A stretch of DNA of 64,000 nt, taken from positions 605,890 through 669,889 of the forward strand of contig CAWIEX010000015.1 in the NCBI GenBank assembly GCA_963835295.1, written 5' to 3'. Source of the stretch: JAOPZW01 sp963835295 (lineage in GTDB: Bacteria; Actinomycetota; Thermoleophilia; Solirubrobacterales; Solirubrobacteraceae). A program made the position numbers and the translations under genes. A model generated the notes under the pieces. It was not told the origin of the DNA. It made no database searches and saw only the letters and a list, made by a program, of their open reading frames with translations. Positions 7,266 through 15,092 of this stretch are shown here, one piece after another. Position 1 is the stretch's first letter. Each line of letters opens with the position of its first letter.

Positions 7266-9247
7266 CGCGGCCCGATCAGCCGGCCGACCGTCTCGAGCAG
7301 GGCCTCTTGCTCGAACTCGGACTTGACGACCCATGCGTCGGCGCCGGCCTCGGCCCCGCGCTCCAGGGCCTCGTCGCTGTCGCTGGCGCTGACGATGATC
7401 ACCGGGAGGGTCGAGTGCTGGGGGCGGGCGCGGATGGCCTCGAGCAGATCCAGGCCGTCCATCCGCGGCATCTCGACGTCGCTCACCACGCACTCGATGT
7501 CGGGCTCCTGGTCGAGCAGGACGAGCGCCGCGCGACCGTCCTCGGCCGTGCGCACGCGATAGCCCGCCGCCTCGAGGATCGTGCGCTCGAGCTCGCGCAC
7601 CGTGAACTGGTCGTCGACCACGAGGATCTTCGGAGAGGCCCGGGCCACCGAGGGGTCGGCCGCGCGCCGCGCCTGCGGTGCGTGTGCGGCGCCGCGCACC
7701 AGGTGCGCCGGATCGAGCAGCAGCGCGACCGCGCCGTCGTCGAGGATCGCGGCGCCCAGGTAACCGGCCGCCGACGCGAGCAGCGGGCCCAGGCTCTTGA
7801 CGACGATCTCGCGGTCGCCGAGCAGCCGATCGCACTCGACGGCGGCCCGACGCGCGCCGCTGACGACGATGACGACGGGGCAGTCGCTGCGCAGGGCAAG
7901 AGCGTCCATGCCAATCGAGTCGGCCAGGTCGCCGAGCGGCACCGTGGCTCCGTCGAGCTCGAGCGCCCGCCGTCCGTGGAGCTGGTGTGCCTCGCCACCG
8001 CGCACCGCCCGGTCGACGCCGGACAGCGGCACGGCGAAGACCTGCAGGCCGCGCTGGATGAGCAGCACCGTCACGACGGCCAGGGTCAGCGGCACGAGCA
8101 GCGTCACGGCGGTGCCCGCCCCAGGCTCGCTGGAGACCTCGAGGAGGCCGCCGAGCCCCTCGACGTGATGCTTGACGGCGTCCAGCCCGACGCCGCGACC
8201 CGCGAGGGCGGAGACCCCGCCCGCGGTCGAGAAGCCTGGCTCGGCGAGCAGCTCGGCCAGCGAGTCGCCTGGTGGCACGCGCGCGAGCAGCGCCTCCGAG
8301 ACCCCGCGCCCGTCGTCCGAGCAGGTCACCGCCACGAGCCCGCCGCGCGGCTGTGCGTCGATGCGGATCGTGCCGGTGCGCGGCTTGCCTCGCGCCTCGC
8401 GCTCGTCCGCGGGCTCGATGCCGTGGAAGACCGCGTTGCGCACGAGGTGCACGAGCGCGTCGCCGATGCCGTCGAGGATCGACCGATCCAGCGGCGTGTC
8501 CGTGCCCGTGAGCTCCAGCCGCGCCTCGCGCCCGACCTCGGCAGCGGCGTCGCGCACCGCGCGCGCCAGCCCGCCGACCACGGTCTTCAGCGGCAGGGTG
8601 CGCAGATCGAGGACCGCTTCCTGGAGGTCGGCGACCAGCGTCTGGCCGCGCTCGAGCTCCTCGCGCACCGCGTCGTCGGCCTTCGGAGCGCCGGCGATGA
8701 GATGCTCCAGGCGCCGGCCGTGCAGCGCAGCCTCGCCGACGTTCGCCAGCAGGCGGTCGACCTTCTCGGCCCGGACGCGCAACGTGGGCTCGGCCGCCGT
8801 GCGCCGGCCGATGACCTCGGGGACGGGCGAGGGCCCGTCGTCCGGGGCGGCGCGAGGCGCGGACACGGGCGACGAGCCGGCCGCGGCCAGCCCACCGTCG
8901 AGAGCCCTCAGCGCCGCTGAGGCGGCGGGCGAGGCGGCGGCCAGGTCATCGGCCACCGCGGCGCGGATGGCGTCGGCCCCGCCCAGCAGCGCCGGGATCT
9001 CGCGCGGGGAGAGCACGCCCGACTCGCGCGACCGGGAGAGCACGTCCTCCATGGCGCCGGCCAGTGCCCCGATCTGGTCGAGGCCGAACATCCCCGCGCT
9101 GCCCCTGATGGAGTGCGCGTCGCGGAAGAGCTGCGCGATCGCCTCGGCGTCGCCGCCCTCGGGCTCGGCGGCGAGCAGCGTCGACGCCATCCGCTCCACG
9201 CGCTCCAGCGACTCCTCGCGGAAGATGTCGAGCAGGCCCTGGTCCAT
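7262..9247 (-). CDS. cheA: CheA-type histidine kinase with C-terminal receiver domain
   Basis: About 661 residues. Domains in order: Hpt with phosphorylated His45 (DAHSIRGSAGMFG), dimerisation helices, the HATPase core (LVHLVRNAVFHGIE, DDGRGV, GRGVGLDAVKHHVEGLGG), a CheW-like regulatory domain, and a C-terminal receiver (KILVVDDQFT; acceptor Asp590 in SDVEMPRMDG). The hybrid receiver is typical of non-flagellar chemosensory systems and may act as a phosphate sink or second output. ATG at 9247 is preferred because it overlaps the cheW stop in a TGATG arrangement. It lies between cheW and cheB in one operon. Confidence 0.93.
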   Translation of the reverse strand: MDQGLLDIFREESLERVERMASTLLAAEPEGGDAEAIAQLFRDAHSIRGSAGMFGLDQIGALAGAMEDVLSRSRESGVLSPREIPALLGGADAIRAAVADDLAAASPAASAALRALDGGLAAAGSSPVSAPRAAPDDGPSPVPEVIGRRTAAEPTLRVRAEKVDRLLANVGEAALHGRRLEHLIAGAPKADDAVREELERGQTLVADLQEAVLDLRTLPLKTVVGGLARAVRDAAAEVGREARLELTGTDTPLDRSILDGIGDALVHLVRNAVFHGIEPADEREARGKPRTGTIRIDAQPRGGLVAVTCSDDGRGVSEALLARVPPGDSLAELLAEPGFSTAGGVSALAGRGVGLDAVKHHVEGLGGLLEVSSEPGAGTAVTLLVPLTLAVVTVLLIQRGLQVFAVPLSGVDRAVRGGEAHQLHGRRALELDGATVPLGDLADSIGMDALALRSDCPVVIVVSGARRAAVECDRLLGDREIVVKSLGPLLASAAGYLGAAILDDGAVALLLDPAHLVRGAAHAPQARRAADPSVARASPKILVVDDQFTVRELERTILEAAGYRVRTAEDGRAALVLLDQEPDIECVVSDVEMPRMDGLDLLEAIRARPQHSTLPVIIVSASDSDEALERGAEAGADAWVVKSEFEQEALLETVGRLIGPR

Positions 9248-9645
9248 CACGCCACCGGGGCGCTGGCGGCATCGAGGATGGCGCCGACGTCGAGCAGGCC
9301 GACGACGACGCCGCCGTGCAGCACCGAGCCGGAGGTGAAGGGCTCCCCCGGCGCGTCGGGCGCCGGGAGGTCGTCGACGTCGTCGGCCCGGTCGACGGCG
9401 AGCCCGGCGCAGCGGTCGCCCTCGCGCACGACCACGATCCGTCGCGGGCTGCCGGCGGGGCTGCCGAGGAGCTGGTGCAGGCGGACGACGGGCAGGATCT
9501 CGCCGTGCAGGTGACGGACGCCGGCCACGTGCGGGCCCGCGCCGGCGACCGGGACCACGGTCCCCAGCTCCGCCACCTCGCGGACATGCACGACGGGCAC
9601 CGCGTAGCGCTCCGCTCCGAGCGCGATGCAGACGTGCGCGGTCAC
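9247..9645 (-). CDS. cheW: CheW coupling protein
   Basis: A 132-residue single-domain CheW-like protein with the family segments YAVPVVHVREV and HLHGEILPVVRLHQLLG. It would link chemoreceptors to CheA in the signalling array. The start is a GTG overlapping the stop of the upstream receptor gene, and its stop overlaps cheA, so translation is probably coupled along the operon. Confidence 0.9.
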   Translation of the reverse strand: MTAHVCIALGAERYAVPVVHVREVAELGTVVPVAGAGPHVAGVRHLHGEILPVVRLHQLLGSPAGSPRRIVVVREGDRCAGLAVDRADDVDDLPAPDAPGEPFTSGSVLHGGVVVGLLDVGAILDAASAPVA

Positions 9646-11051
9646 GTGGTGGTCCGGTGTCCGTTGGTGTGCAGGTCGAGGCCGTGGCGGTGCAGGAGGG
9701 TGGCGAGGTCGCCGGTGAGGTCTTCGACTTGTTGGGTGGTCGCGACGCGGCCGTCTTGTTCGGTGGAGAGTTGTTGGACGGCGCCGCGGATGCCGCCCAG
9801 GGCGACGGCGACCTGCTCGGTGGCGGCGCGTTGTTGCTCGGCGGCGCGCAGGCTGTCTTCCAGGTCGCTGGTGGAGCTGTGCATGAGCGTGGCGATCTCG
9901 CCGGCCTGCTGGGCGCCGCGCTCGGTGGCCAGGATCGTGGCGTTGGTGGCGTCCTGGACGCGGGTGATGATCTCCCGGATCGATTCGGTCGAGCGCCCGG
10001 AGCGTTCGGCGAGCTTGCGGATCTCGGCGGCGACGACGGCGAACCCGCGGCCGGCGTCGCCGGCGTGGGCGGCCTCGATCGCGGCGTTGAGCGCGAGCAG
10101 GTCGGTGCGCTCGGCGATCTCGGTCAGCAGGGTGAGGATCTCGCCGATCTGCTGGCTGGAGCGGCCCAGCTCCAGCGAGCGCTCGGCGATCGCGGCGACC
10201 TGCTCGCGCATGTCCTCGACGGTCGCGGTGGTCTGCTGGGCGGCGCTGGACATGCTCTCGGCGCCGGTGGCGATCGAGGTGGCCGTCGAGCTCAGCTCGT
10301 CGGCGGTGGCGGCGACCTCGGCGACCGCGGCGGATTGCTCGGCCAGCGCGGACGCCGATTGCTGGGTGGTGGCGCGCATGTCCAGCGCGGAGGCGGTCAG
10401 CGCCCCGGCGGTGCTGCGCACCCCGTCCAGCAGCCGGCGCAGCAAGAACAGCACATAGACCACCAGCGCGATCGTGATCAGCACCGCGACCAGGCCGGCC
10501 CCGATCGCGACCGTCCGCGCCGTGCGCGCATCATGGCGCGCCTTGGCCACCAACGGCCCAACCTCCGCCGCCTCGGCGTTCGCATAGCGCGCGAGCTCCG
10601 CCTCGAGCGCATTCACCGCGGCGGCCGCGGGCGTCCCCAGAGCGGCCTGACCGGGCTTGAGGCTCTGCAGCCCGAGATCCTTCGCGCGCCGGTTGAGCGC
10701 CTTGAGACGGTCCAGCGCCGGGACGGTCCCGGCGTCCAGGTACCCGGTTCGCCGGCTGCGGTCGATCAGCTCGTCGAAGTTCCCGTTGAGCGACGACAGT
10801 CGCGCCAGGGTCGCCGGTCGGTGCGTCGAGCGGTATTCGACTGCGGCCTCCACGCGGTCGAGCACGTTCTGGCGCAGGTCGCCGAGCACGACCAGGGTGC
10901 CCTGCGCCTGCTCCGCCACGCGCGTGTAGCTGTGCTCGGCGGCGTCGAAGCGCCACACCGCGGCCCCGACTGCGGTCACGATCAGGACGACGATCAGCAC
11001 CCCGCTGATCGCCACCGCCCGCGCCGGTTCGACGATGCGAAGACGCCTCAT
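9642..11051 (-). CDS. Methyl-accepting chemotaxis receptor 1
   Basis: The 469-residue protein has transmembrane helix 1 (VAISGVLIVVLIVTAVGAAV), an extracytoplasmic helical sensor of about 150 residues, transmembrane helix 2 (GAGLVAVLITIALVVYVLFL), and a cytoplasmic coiled-coil signalling domain. The conserved hairpin tip reads ERTDLLALNAAIEAAHAG followed by GRGFAVVAAEIRKLAERS. No clear HAMP domain is visible. The ATG has GGAG six bases upstream. From TM2 to the C terminus the DNA looks identical to the second receptor; only the sensor differs. The ligand is unknown. Confidence 0.92.
   Translation of the reverse strand: MRRLRIVEPARAVAISGVLIVVLIVTAVGAAVWRFDAAEHSYTRVAEQAQGTLVVLGDLRQNVLDRVEAAVEYRSTHRPATLARLSSLNGNFDELIDRSRRTGYLDAGTVPALDRLKALNRRAKDLGLQSLKPGQAALGTPAAAAVNALEAELARYANAEAAEVGPLVAKARHDARTARTVAIGAGLVAVLITIALVVYVLFLLRRLLDGVRSTAGALTASALDMRATTQQSASALAEQSAAVAEVAATADELSSTATSIATGAESMSSAAQQTTATVEDMREQVAAIAERSLELGRSSQQIGEILTLLTEIAERTDLLALNAAIEAAHAGDAGRGFAVVAAEIRKLAERSGRSTESIREIITRVQDATNATILATERGAQQAGEIATLMHSSTSDLEDSLRAAEQQRAATEQVAVALGGIRGAVQQLSTEQDGRVATTQQVEDLTGDLATLLHRHGLDLHTNGHRTTT
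9646..10580. repeat. 935-bp direct repeat, copy 1 (receptor signalling module)
   Basis: This segment covers the cytoplasmic signalling domain and TM2 of receptor 1. By eye it is identical to 11407-12341, at a constant offset of 1761 bp, and the translations agree in both sense and antisense frames. A second shorter match around TM1 (about 10925-11010 with 12675-12760) has only a few differences. Perfect identity including synonymous positions implies recent duplication or gene conversion. Confidence 0.85.
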
Positions 11052-11067
11052 GTCCAGCTCCGATCCA

Positions 11068-11403
11068 TCATGCCGGTGACGGCTCGAGTGCGGCGCGCAG
11101 CGCGGTCATCAGCGCCGCGAGCCCGGGGCCGTCGATCTCGCCCGGTGGGCCGGCCAGGCGCCGTTCGACCGCCGCGGCGTGCTCGGAGGCCGCCGCGAAG
11201 CCGAACGTGCCGACGGTCCCGGCCAGCTGGTGTGCCGCCCGCGTGGCCGTCGCGCGCGACTCGTCGTCGAGCGCGCCGTGGTCGCACTTCCCGACGGCGG
11301 CGTCGATCGCCGCCAGCCGCTCGTCGACCTCGGTCCGATGCGTTGCCCACAGCCGGGTCAGCTCACCGTCGAGGGCGGCGATGGGGGCTTCTCTGGAGGT
11401 CAT
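11068..11403 (-). CDS. Stand-alone Hpt (histidine phosphotransfer) protein
   Basis: A 111-residue all-helical protein with the Hpt phosphorylation motif AAHQLAGTVGTFGF, in which the His is the phospho-carrier. It lies between the two chemoreceptor genes, overlapping the stop of receptor 2 by 4 bp and ending 16 bp before receptor 1. Hpt proteins relay phosphate between receiver domains. Here it could connect the CheA receiver, the CheY-like protein and outside regulators. A free Hpt inside a che operon is uncommon for flagellar systems. Confidence 0.85.
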   Translation of the reverse strand: MTSREAPIAALDGELTRLWATHRTEVDERLAAIDAAVGKCDHGALDDESRATATRAAHQLAGTVGTFGFAAASEHAAAVERRLAGPPGEIDGPGLAALMTALRAALEPSPA

Positions 11404-12800
11404 GATGTGGTGGTCCGGTGTCCGTTGGTGTGCAGGTCGAGGCCGTGGCGGTGCAGGAGGGTGGCGAGGTCGCCGGTGAGGTCTTCGACTTGTTGGGTGG
11501 TCGCGACGCGGCCGTCTTGTTCGGTGGAGAGTTGTTGGACGGCGCCGCGGATGCCGCCCAGGGCGACGGCGACCTGCTCGGTGGCGGCGCGTTGTTGCTC
11601 GGCGGCGCGCAGGCTGTCTTCCAGGTCGCTGGTGGAGCTGTGCATGAGCGTGGCGATCTCGCCGGCCTGCTGGGCGCCGCGCTCGGTGGCCAGGATCGTG
11701 GCGTTGGTGGCGTCCTGGACGCGGGTGATGATCTCCCGGATCGATTCGGTCGAGCGCCCGGAGCGTTCGGCGAGCTTGCGGATCTCGGCGGCGACGACGG
11801 CGAACCCGCGGCCGGCGTCGCCGGCGTGGGCGGCCTCGATCGCGGCGTTGAGCGCGAGCAGGTCGGTGCGCTCGGCGATCTCGGTCAGCAGGGTGAGGAT
11901 CTCGCCGATCTGCTGGCTGGAGCGGCCCAGCTCCAGCGAGCGCTCGGCGATCGCGGCGACCTGCTCGCGCATGTCCTCGACGGTCGCGGTGGTCTGCTGG
12001 GCGGCGCTGGACATGCTCTCGGCGCCGGTGGCGATCGAGGTGGCCGTCGAGCTCAGCTCGTCGGCGGTGGCGGCGACCTCGGCGACCGCGGCGGATTGCT
12101 CGGCCAGCGCGGACGCCGATTGCTGGGTGGTGGCGCGCATGTCCAGCGCGGAGGCGGTCAGCGCCCCGGCGGTGCTGCGCACCCCGTCCAGCAGCCGGCG
12201 CAGCAAGAACAGCACATAGACCACCAGCGCGATCGTGATCAGCACCGCGACCAGGCCGGCCCCGATCGCGACCGTCCGCGCCGTGCGCGCATCATGGCGC
12301 GCCTTGGCCACCAACGGCCCAACCTCCGCCGCCTCGGCGTTGGCGAAGCGCGTGAGGTTGGACTCGAGGGCGCCCGTGGCGGCGTTGATCTGCCTCAGGT
12401 CGGGGTGGCGTCGGCCGCCGAGACGACGCCCGATGGCGATGACCTTCTGGTTGAGCGAGCTCAGCGTGTCGAGTGTCTGCGCGTCGTAGCTGGTATCGCC
12501 GACCCGCCTGGCCCTGGCGACCAGGGCGCCGAACCGCGCCTCGTCGGTGTGCAGCTGCGCGAGCGCGGCCGGATGCCCGGCGAGGACACTGATCACCGAC
12601 TCGTCGCGGTCGAGCAGGTTCTGGCGCATGTCGCTGACCACCATGAGCATCGACGACGATCCCGCGACGTGGTCGTAGCTGTGCTGGGCGGCGTCGAAGC
12701 GCCACACCGCGGCCCCGACTGCGGTCACGATCAGGACGACGATCAGCACCCCGCTCGCCGCCACCGCCCAGGACGGGTTCTCGATGCGCAGACGCCTCAA
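11400..12800 (-). CDS. Methyl-accepting chemotaxis receptor 2
   Basis: About 466 residues with the same plan as receptor 1: TM1, an extracytoplasmic sensor, TM2 and a cytoplasmic signalling coiled coil with the ERTDLLALNAAIEAAHAG tip. I chose the TTG at 12800 because the following codons (RRLRIE) align with the ATG start of receptor 1 (RRLRIV) and GGAG lies six bases upstream. The sensor domain (for example DMRQNLLDRDESVISVLAGH) differs clearly from receptor 1, while the C-terminal half is identical at DNA level. It follows the CheY-like gene closely. Confidence 0.9.
   Translation of the reverse strand: MRRLRIENPSWAVAASGVLIVVLIVTAVGAAVWRFDAAQHSYDHVAGSSSMLMVVSDMRQNLLDRDESVISVLAGHPAALAQLHTDEARFGALVARARRVGDTSYDAQTLDTLSSLNQKVIAIGRRLGGRRHPDLRQINAATGALESNLTRFANAEAAEVGPLVAKARHDARTARTVAIGAGLVAVLITIALVVYVLFLLRRLLDGVRSTAGALTASALDMRATTQQSASALAEQSAAVAEVAATADELSSTATSIATGAESMSSAAQQTTATVEDMREQVAAIAERSLELGRSSQQIGEILTLLTEIAERTDLLALNAAIEAAHAGDAGRGFAVVAAEIRKLAERSGRSTESIREIITRVQDATNATILATERGAQQAGEIATLMHSSTSDLEDSLRAAEQQRAATEQVAVALGGIRGAVQQLSTEQDGRVATTQQVEDLTGDLATLLHRHGLDLHTNGHRTTTS
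11407..12341. repeat. 935-bp direct repeat, copy 2 (receptor signalling module)
   Basis: Second copy of the apparently identical segment at 9646-10580. It ends abruptly at the junction with the divergent sensor domain (a shared NAEAAEVGPLV stretch precedes it), so the copied unit is exactly TM2 plus signalling domain. Confidence 0.85.
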
Positions 12801-12816
12801 GGCGGGCTCCGATCCG

Positions 12817-13254
12817 TCATGTCCATCCGAGCAGATCGCCGAGTTGCCCGGCGAGGTCCTCCGGCTTGAAGGGCTTGGCGATGACGCCGGCTGCTCCCAA
12901 GGCGACGAGGTCGCCGGGCTCACCCGCGTCGGCAGTCAGGAAGACCACCGGCACGTCGTGCGTCGCCGCCTGCTCGCGCAGCGCGCGCAGCGTGGCGGGA
13001 CCGTCGAGCTCCGGCATCACGACGTCGAGCAGGATCGCGTCGGGGCGGTAGCTGGCGGCGAGCTCGACGCCGTCGCGGCCGCTAGAGGCGGTGGCGACCT
13101 GCCACCCGGCGACGCGACCGAGGCCCAGCGTGGCGGCAGACCGCATGAGCAGGGAGTCGTCGACGACGAGCACGCGGCGCGGGCCGCCCGGGGCCAGGTG
13201 GCCGCCCGGGGCGTCGTCGAGCACGCCCGGGTCGGTGTGAGCTTGCTCTTCCAT
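12817..13254 (-). CDS. CheY-like single-domain response regulator
   Basis: A receiver domain (VLVVDDSLLMRS, acceptor Asp in AILLDVVMPELDG, Lys in VIAKPFKPED) with a short N-terminal extension and no output domain, about 145 residues from the ATG at 13254. An upstream in-frame ATG at 13317 would add 21 residues; neither start has a clear ribosome-binding site. It is the first gene of the chemosensory operon. Its lack of an output domain suggests it binds a motor, pilus or enzyme target as CheY does, or exchanges phosphate with the Hpt protein. Confidence 0.87.
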   Translation of the reverse strand: MEEQAHTDPGVLDDAPGGHLAPGGPRRVLVVDDSLLMRSAATLGLGRVAGWQVATASSGRDGVELAASYRPDAILLDVVMPELDGPATLRALREQAATHDVPVVFLTADAGEPGDLVALGAAGVIAKPFKPEDLAGQLGDLLGWT

Positions 13255-13317
13255 GAGCGTCGGCAGAAAGGTGAAGTAGGAGACCGTGGGCTCAGCGCAG
13301 CGCGTCGTCGTGGGCAT

Positions 13318-13820
13318 GCGGCCACAGTGGGCCGCGCCGCTCTCGGTTCGATGGCCCGAAGGTCACAGTTGCGTCAAGCCTTCCTGGAGCCGGCCGAGCG
13401 CCGACCCGTCTTGGGTGATGGCTCTTCGGTCGCTGAGGACGAAACTGTCCGTGAGGGTCGCCGTTCGGCGGTCGGCCGGCGATGCTCTGCGCGAAGTCGC
13501 TTCGCAGGAGCGGTGAAGGGGCCGTGAGCCATTCACTCTACCCTGCGGGCTGCTCACGGCGGCCCACACCCGCCGGGGTACCGCGCGTCGCTCCCAGCCC
13601 GCCGTCCGGCCCGCGCAGGGCGCCGTTTGCGCCGTCGCGTCCGCAGATCGACCGGCGCCTCCCGGCCCGTCGACGCCGATCCCGAGCCCAGACCTTTAGC
13701 GATGGCAGAGCGCCGAGCGGTCGTCCTGCCGGCCGAACGGTACCCCCGAGCCCGCCGTCGACGGTGAGCGGTGGGTGCGGGAAGATGTCGGTCGGACGAA
13801 ACGGCGTTCGTCCGAGCGCG
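13318..13820. other. Intergenic region between divergent che operon and phosphatase gene
   Basis: About 500 bp without a supportable gene. It must carry the promoters of both divergent units. A short GC-rich inverted repeat (GCGGCCACAGTGGGCCGC, 13319-13336) lies next to the che side. I see no RNA gene or recognisable riboswitch. Confidence 0.5.
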
Positions 13821-14741
13821 ATGAATGTCATGACCCAGGGGCCCGACAAGAGGGACACGGAGCTGCGGCGATTGCACGCCGAGGCCGACGCCCGCGAGCG
13901 CGACATCCACGACATGGACGCGCGCGACGTCCGCAACGACACGCTCATCGAGCGCCTGCGCCGCGAGGCAGTGGTGCACGCCGAGGACTTGGCCACGTTG
14001 AACGAGCGCCTCGCGGCGGCCGAGCACGAGCTCGAGGATCTGCGCGCGGTCCGCGACGCGCTCACGCCGCCCCGGCTCCCGGAGCGCCCGGGCCTCGAGC
14101 TGGCCGCGACCTTCATCCCGGCTTCCGCCGACCAGGTCAGCGGCGACTTCTACCTGGTCGCCGAGGGGCCGCAGGACTCCACCGTGCTCGTGGTTGGCGA
14201 CGTCGTGGGCCATGGCCTGCAGGCGGGGAAGCGCGCGGCGTTCGTGCGGACGGCGTTCGCTGCGACCGCCCCCTTCTCCGACGACCCGTCGCGCCTGCTG
14301 GGCTGGGCCAACACCGCGCTGATCGAGCGCGCCGGCACCGGCAGCGAGTTCGTGACCGCCGCCGTCGTGACGTACCTCCCGAACGATCAGCTCCTGCGCT
14401 GGGCCTATGCCGGCCATCCCCCCGCGCTGTCACTGGACGGCGGCGAGGAGCTGCTCGCCCCGGCACAGGGGACGCCGCTGGGGATTCGCGCGGATCCCGG
14501 ATGCCTGGAGGGCTCGCGACGATCGGCCGACGGCAGCGGCGTGGTGCTCTACACCGACGGCCTGACCGAGGCACGCCATGGCCGCCAGCTGTTCGGGCTC
14601 GAGGGCGCCACCGCCGCGCTCGAGGGCCTGGACAAGCCCACGCCGACCGAGGCGGTCGGCGTCCTGCGCGCCCGGTCATCCGAGTTCGCCGAGGGTGTCC
14701 TGACCGACGACATCTGCCTGCTCGCCGCGCGCATCACCTGA
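13821..14741 (+). CDS. SpoIIE/RsbU-type PP2C serine phosphatase with N-terminal coiled coil
   Basis: About 306 residues. The first 80 form a charged coiled coil (for example ERDIHDMDARDVRNDTLIER), followed by a SpoIIE-type PP2C domain with the metal-binding signatures DQVSGDFYLV, VVGDVVGHGLQAG, WAYAGHPPALSL, VLYTDGLTEAR and a final DDICLLAAR. Such phosphatases dephosphorylate anti-sigma-factor antagonists (RsbV/SpoIIAA type). No partner STAS or kinase gene is nearby and there is no receiver or PAS sensor. An in-frame ATG at 13785 is an alternative start. It diverges from the chemosensory operon. Confidence 0.85.
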   Translation: MNVMTQGPDKRDTELRRLHAEADARERDIHDMDARDVRNDTLIERLRREAVVHAEDLATLNERLAAAEHELEDLRAVRDALTPPRLPERPGLELAATFIPASADQVSGDFYLVAEGPQDSTVLVVGDVVGHGLQAGKRAAFVRTAFAATAPFSDDPSRLLGWANTALIERAGTGSEFVTAAVVTYLPNDQLLRWAYAGHPPALSLDGGEELLAPAQGTPLGIRADPGCLEGSRRSADGSGVVLYTDGLTEARHGRQLFGLEGATAALEGLDKPTPTEAVGVLRARSSEFAEGVLTDDICLLAARIT

Positions 14742-15092
14742 GCGCGCGAGGGCGCCGGTCCGCCTCAGCGTTGCGCTTGGCCGTCTCGCGCTGCTTTGTG
14801 GTGGCCATGAGAAGTGGCTACCCGGAAGCTCTCGGCTGGTCACGGGCCCAGCCCGCACTGGCCACGGAGGCGGCTGCTGTCGCAACGGCTGCACGCAATG
14901 GGTGCTGACCGACATCGCGCACCGCGCGCCGACGCTCTTCCGCCCGCGACGATCCAGGCTGTTCCCGGCATCGCTCAGGTCCTCCGCGACAGGGTCTGTG
15001 CGCGGGCCGCATCGCCTACACGCCGAAGGACATCCCGGCACTCGGCACCACGTTCCACGCCATCGCGGTACGGCCGTGACCGGGGCCGTGCG
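14742..15092. other. Convergent intergenic region, no gene seen
   Basis: About 350 bp between two convergent genes. I find no supported coding, RNA or repeat feature. Confidence 0.5.

Noticed and set aside
13363..13569. Short minus-strand gene in the gap before the phosphatase gene
   Set aside because: No ribosome-binding site, no recognisable motif and ordinary shadow composition.
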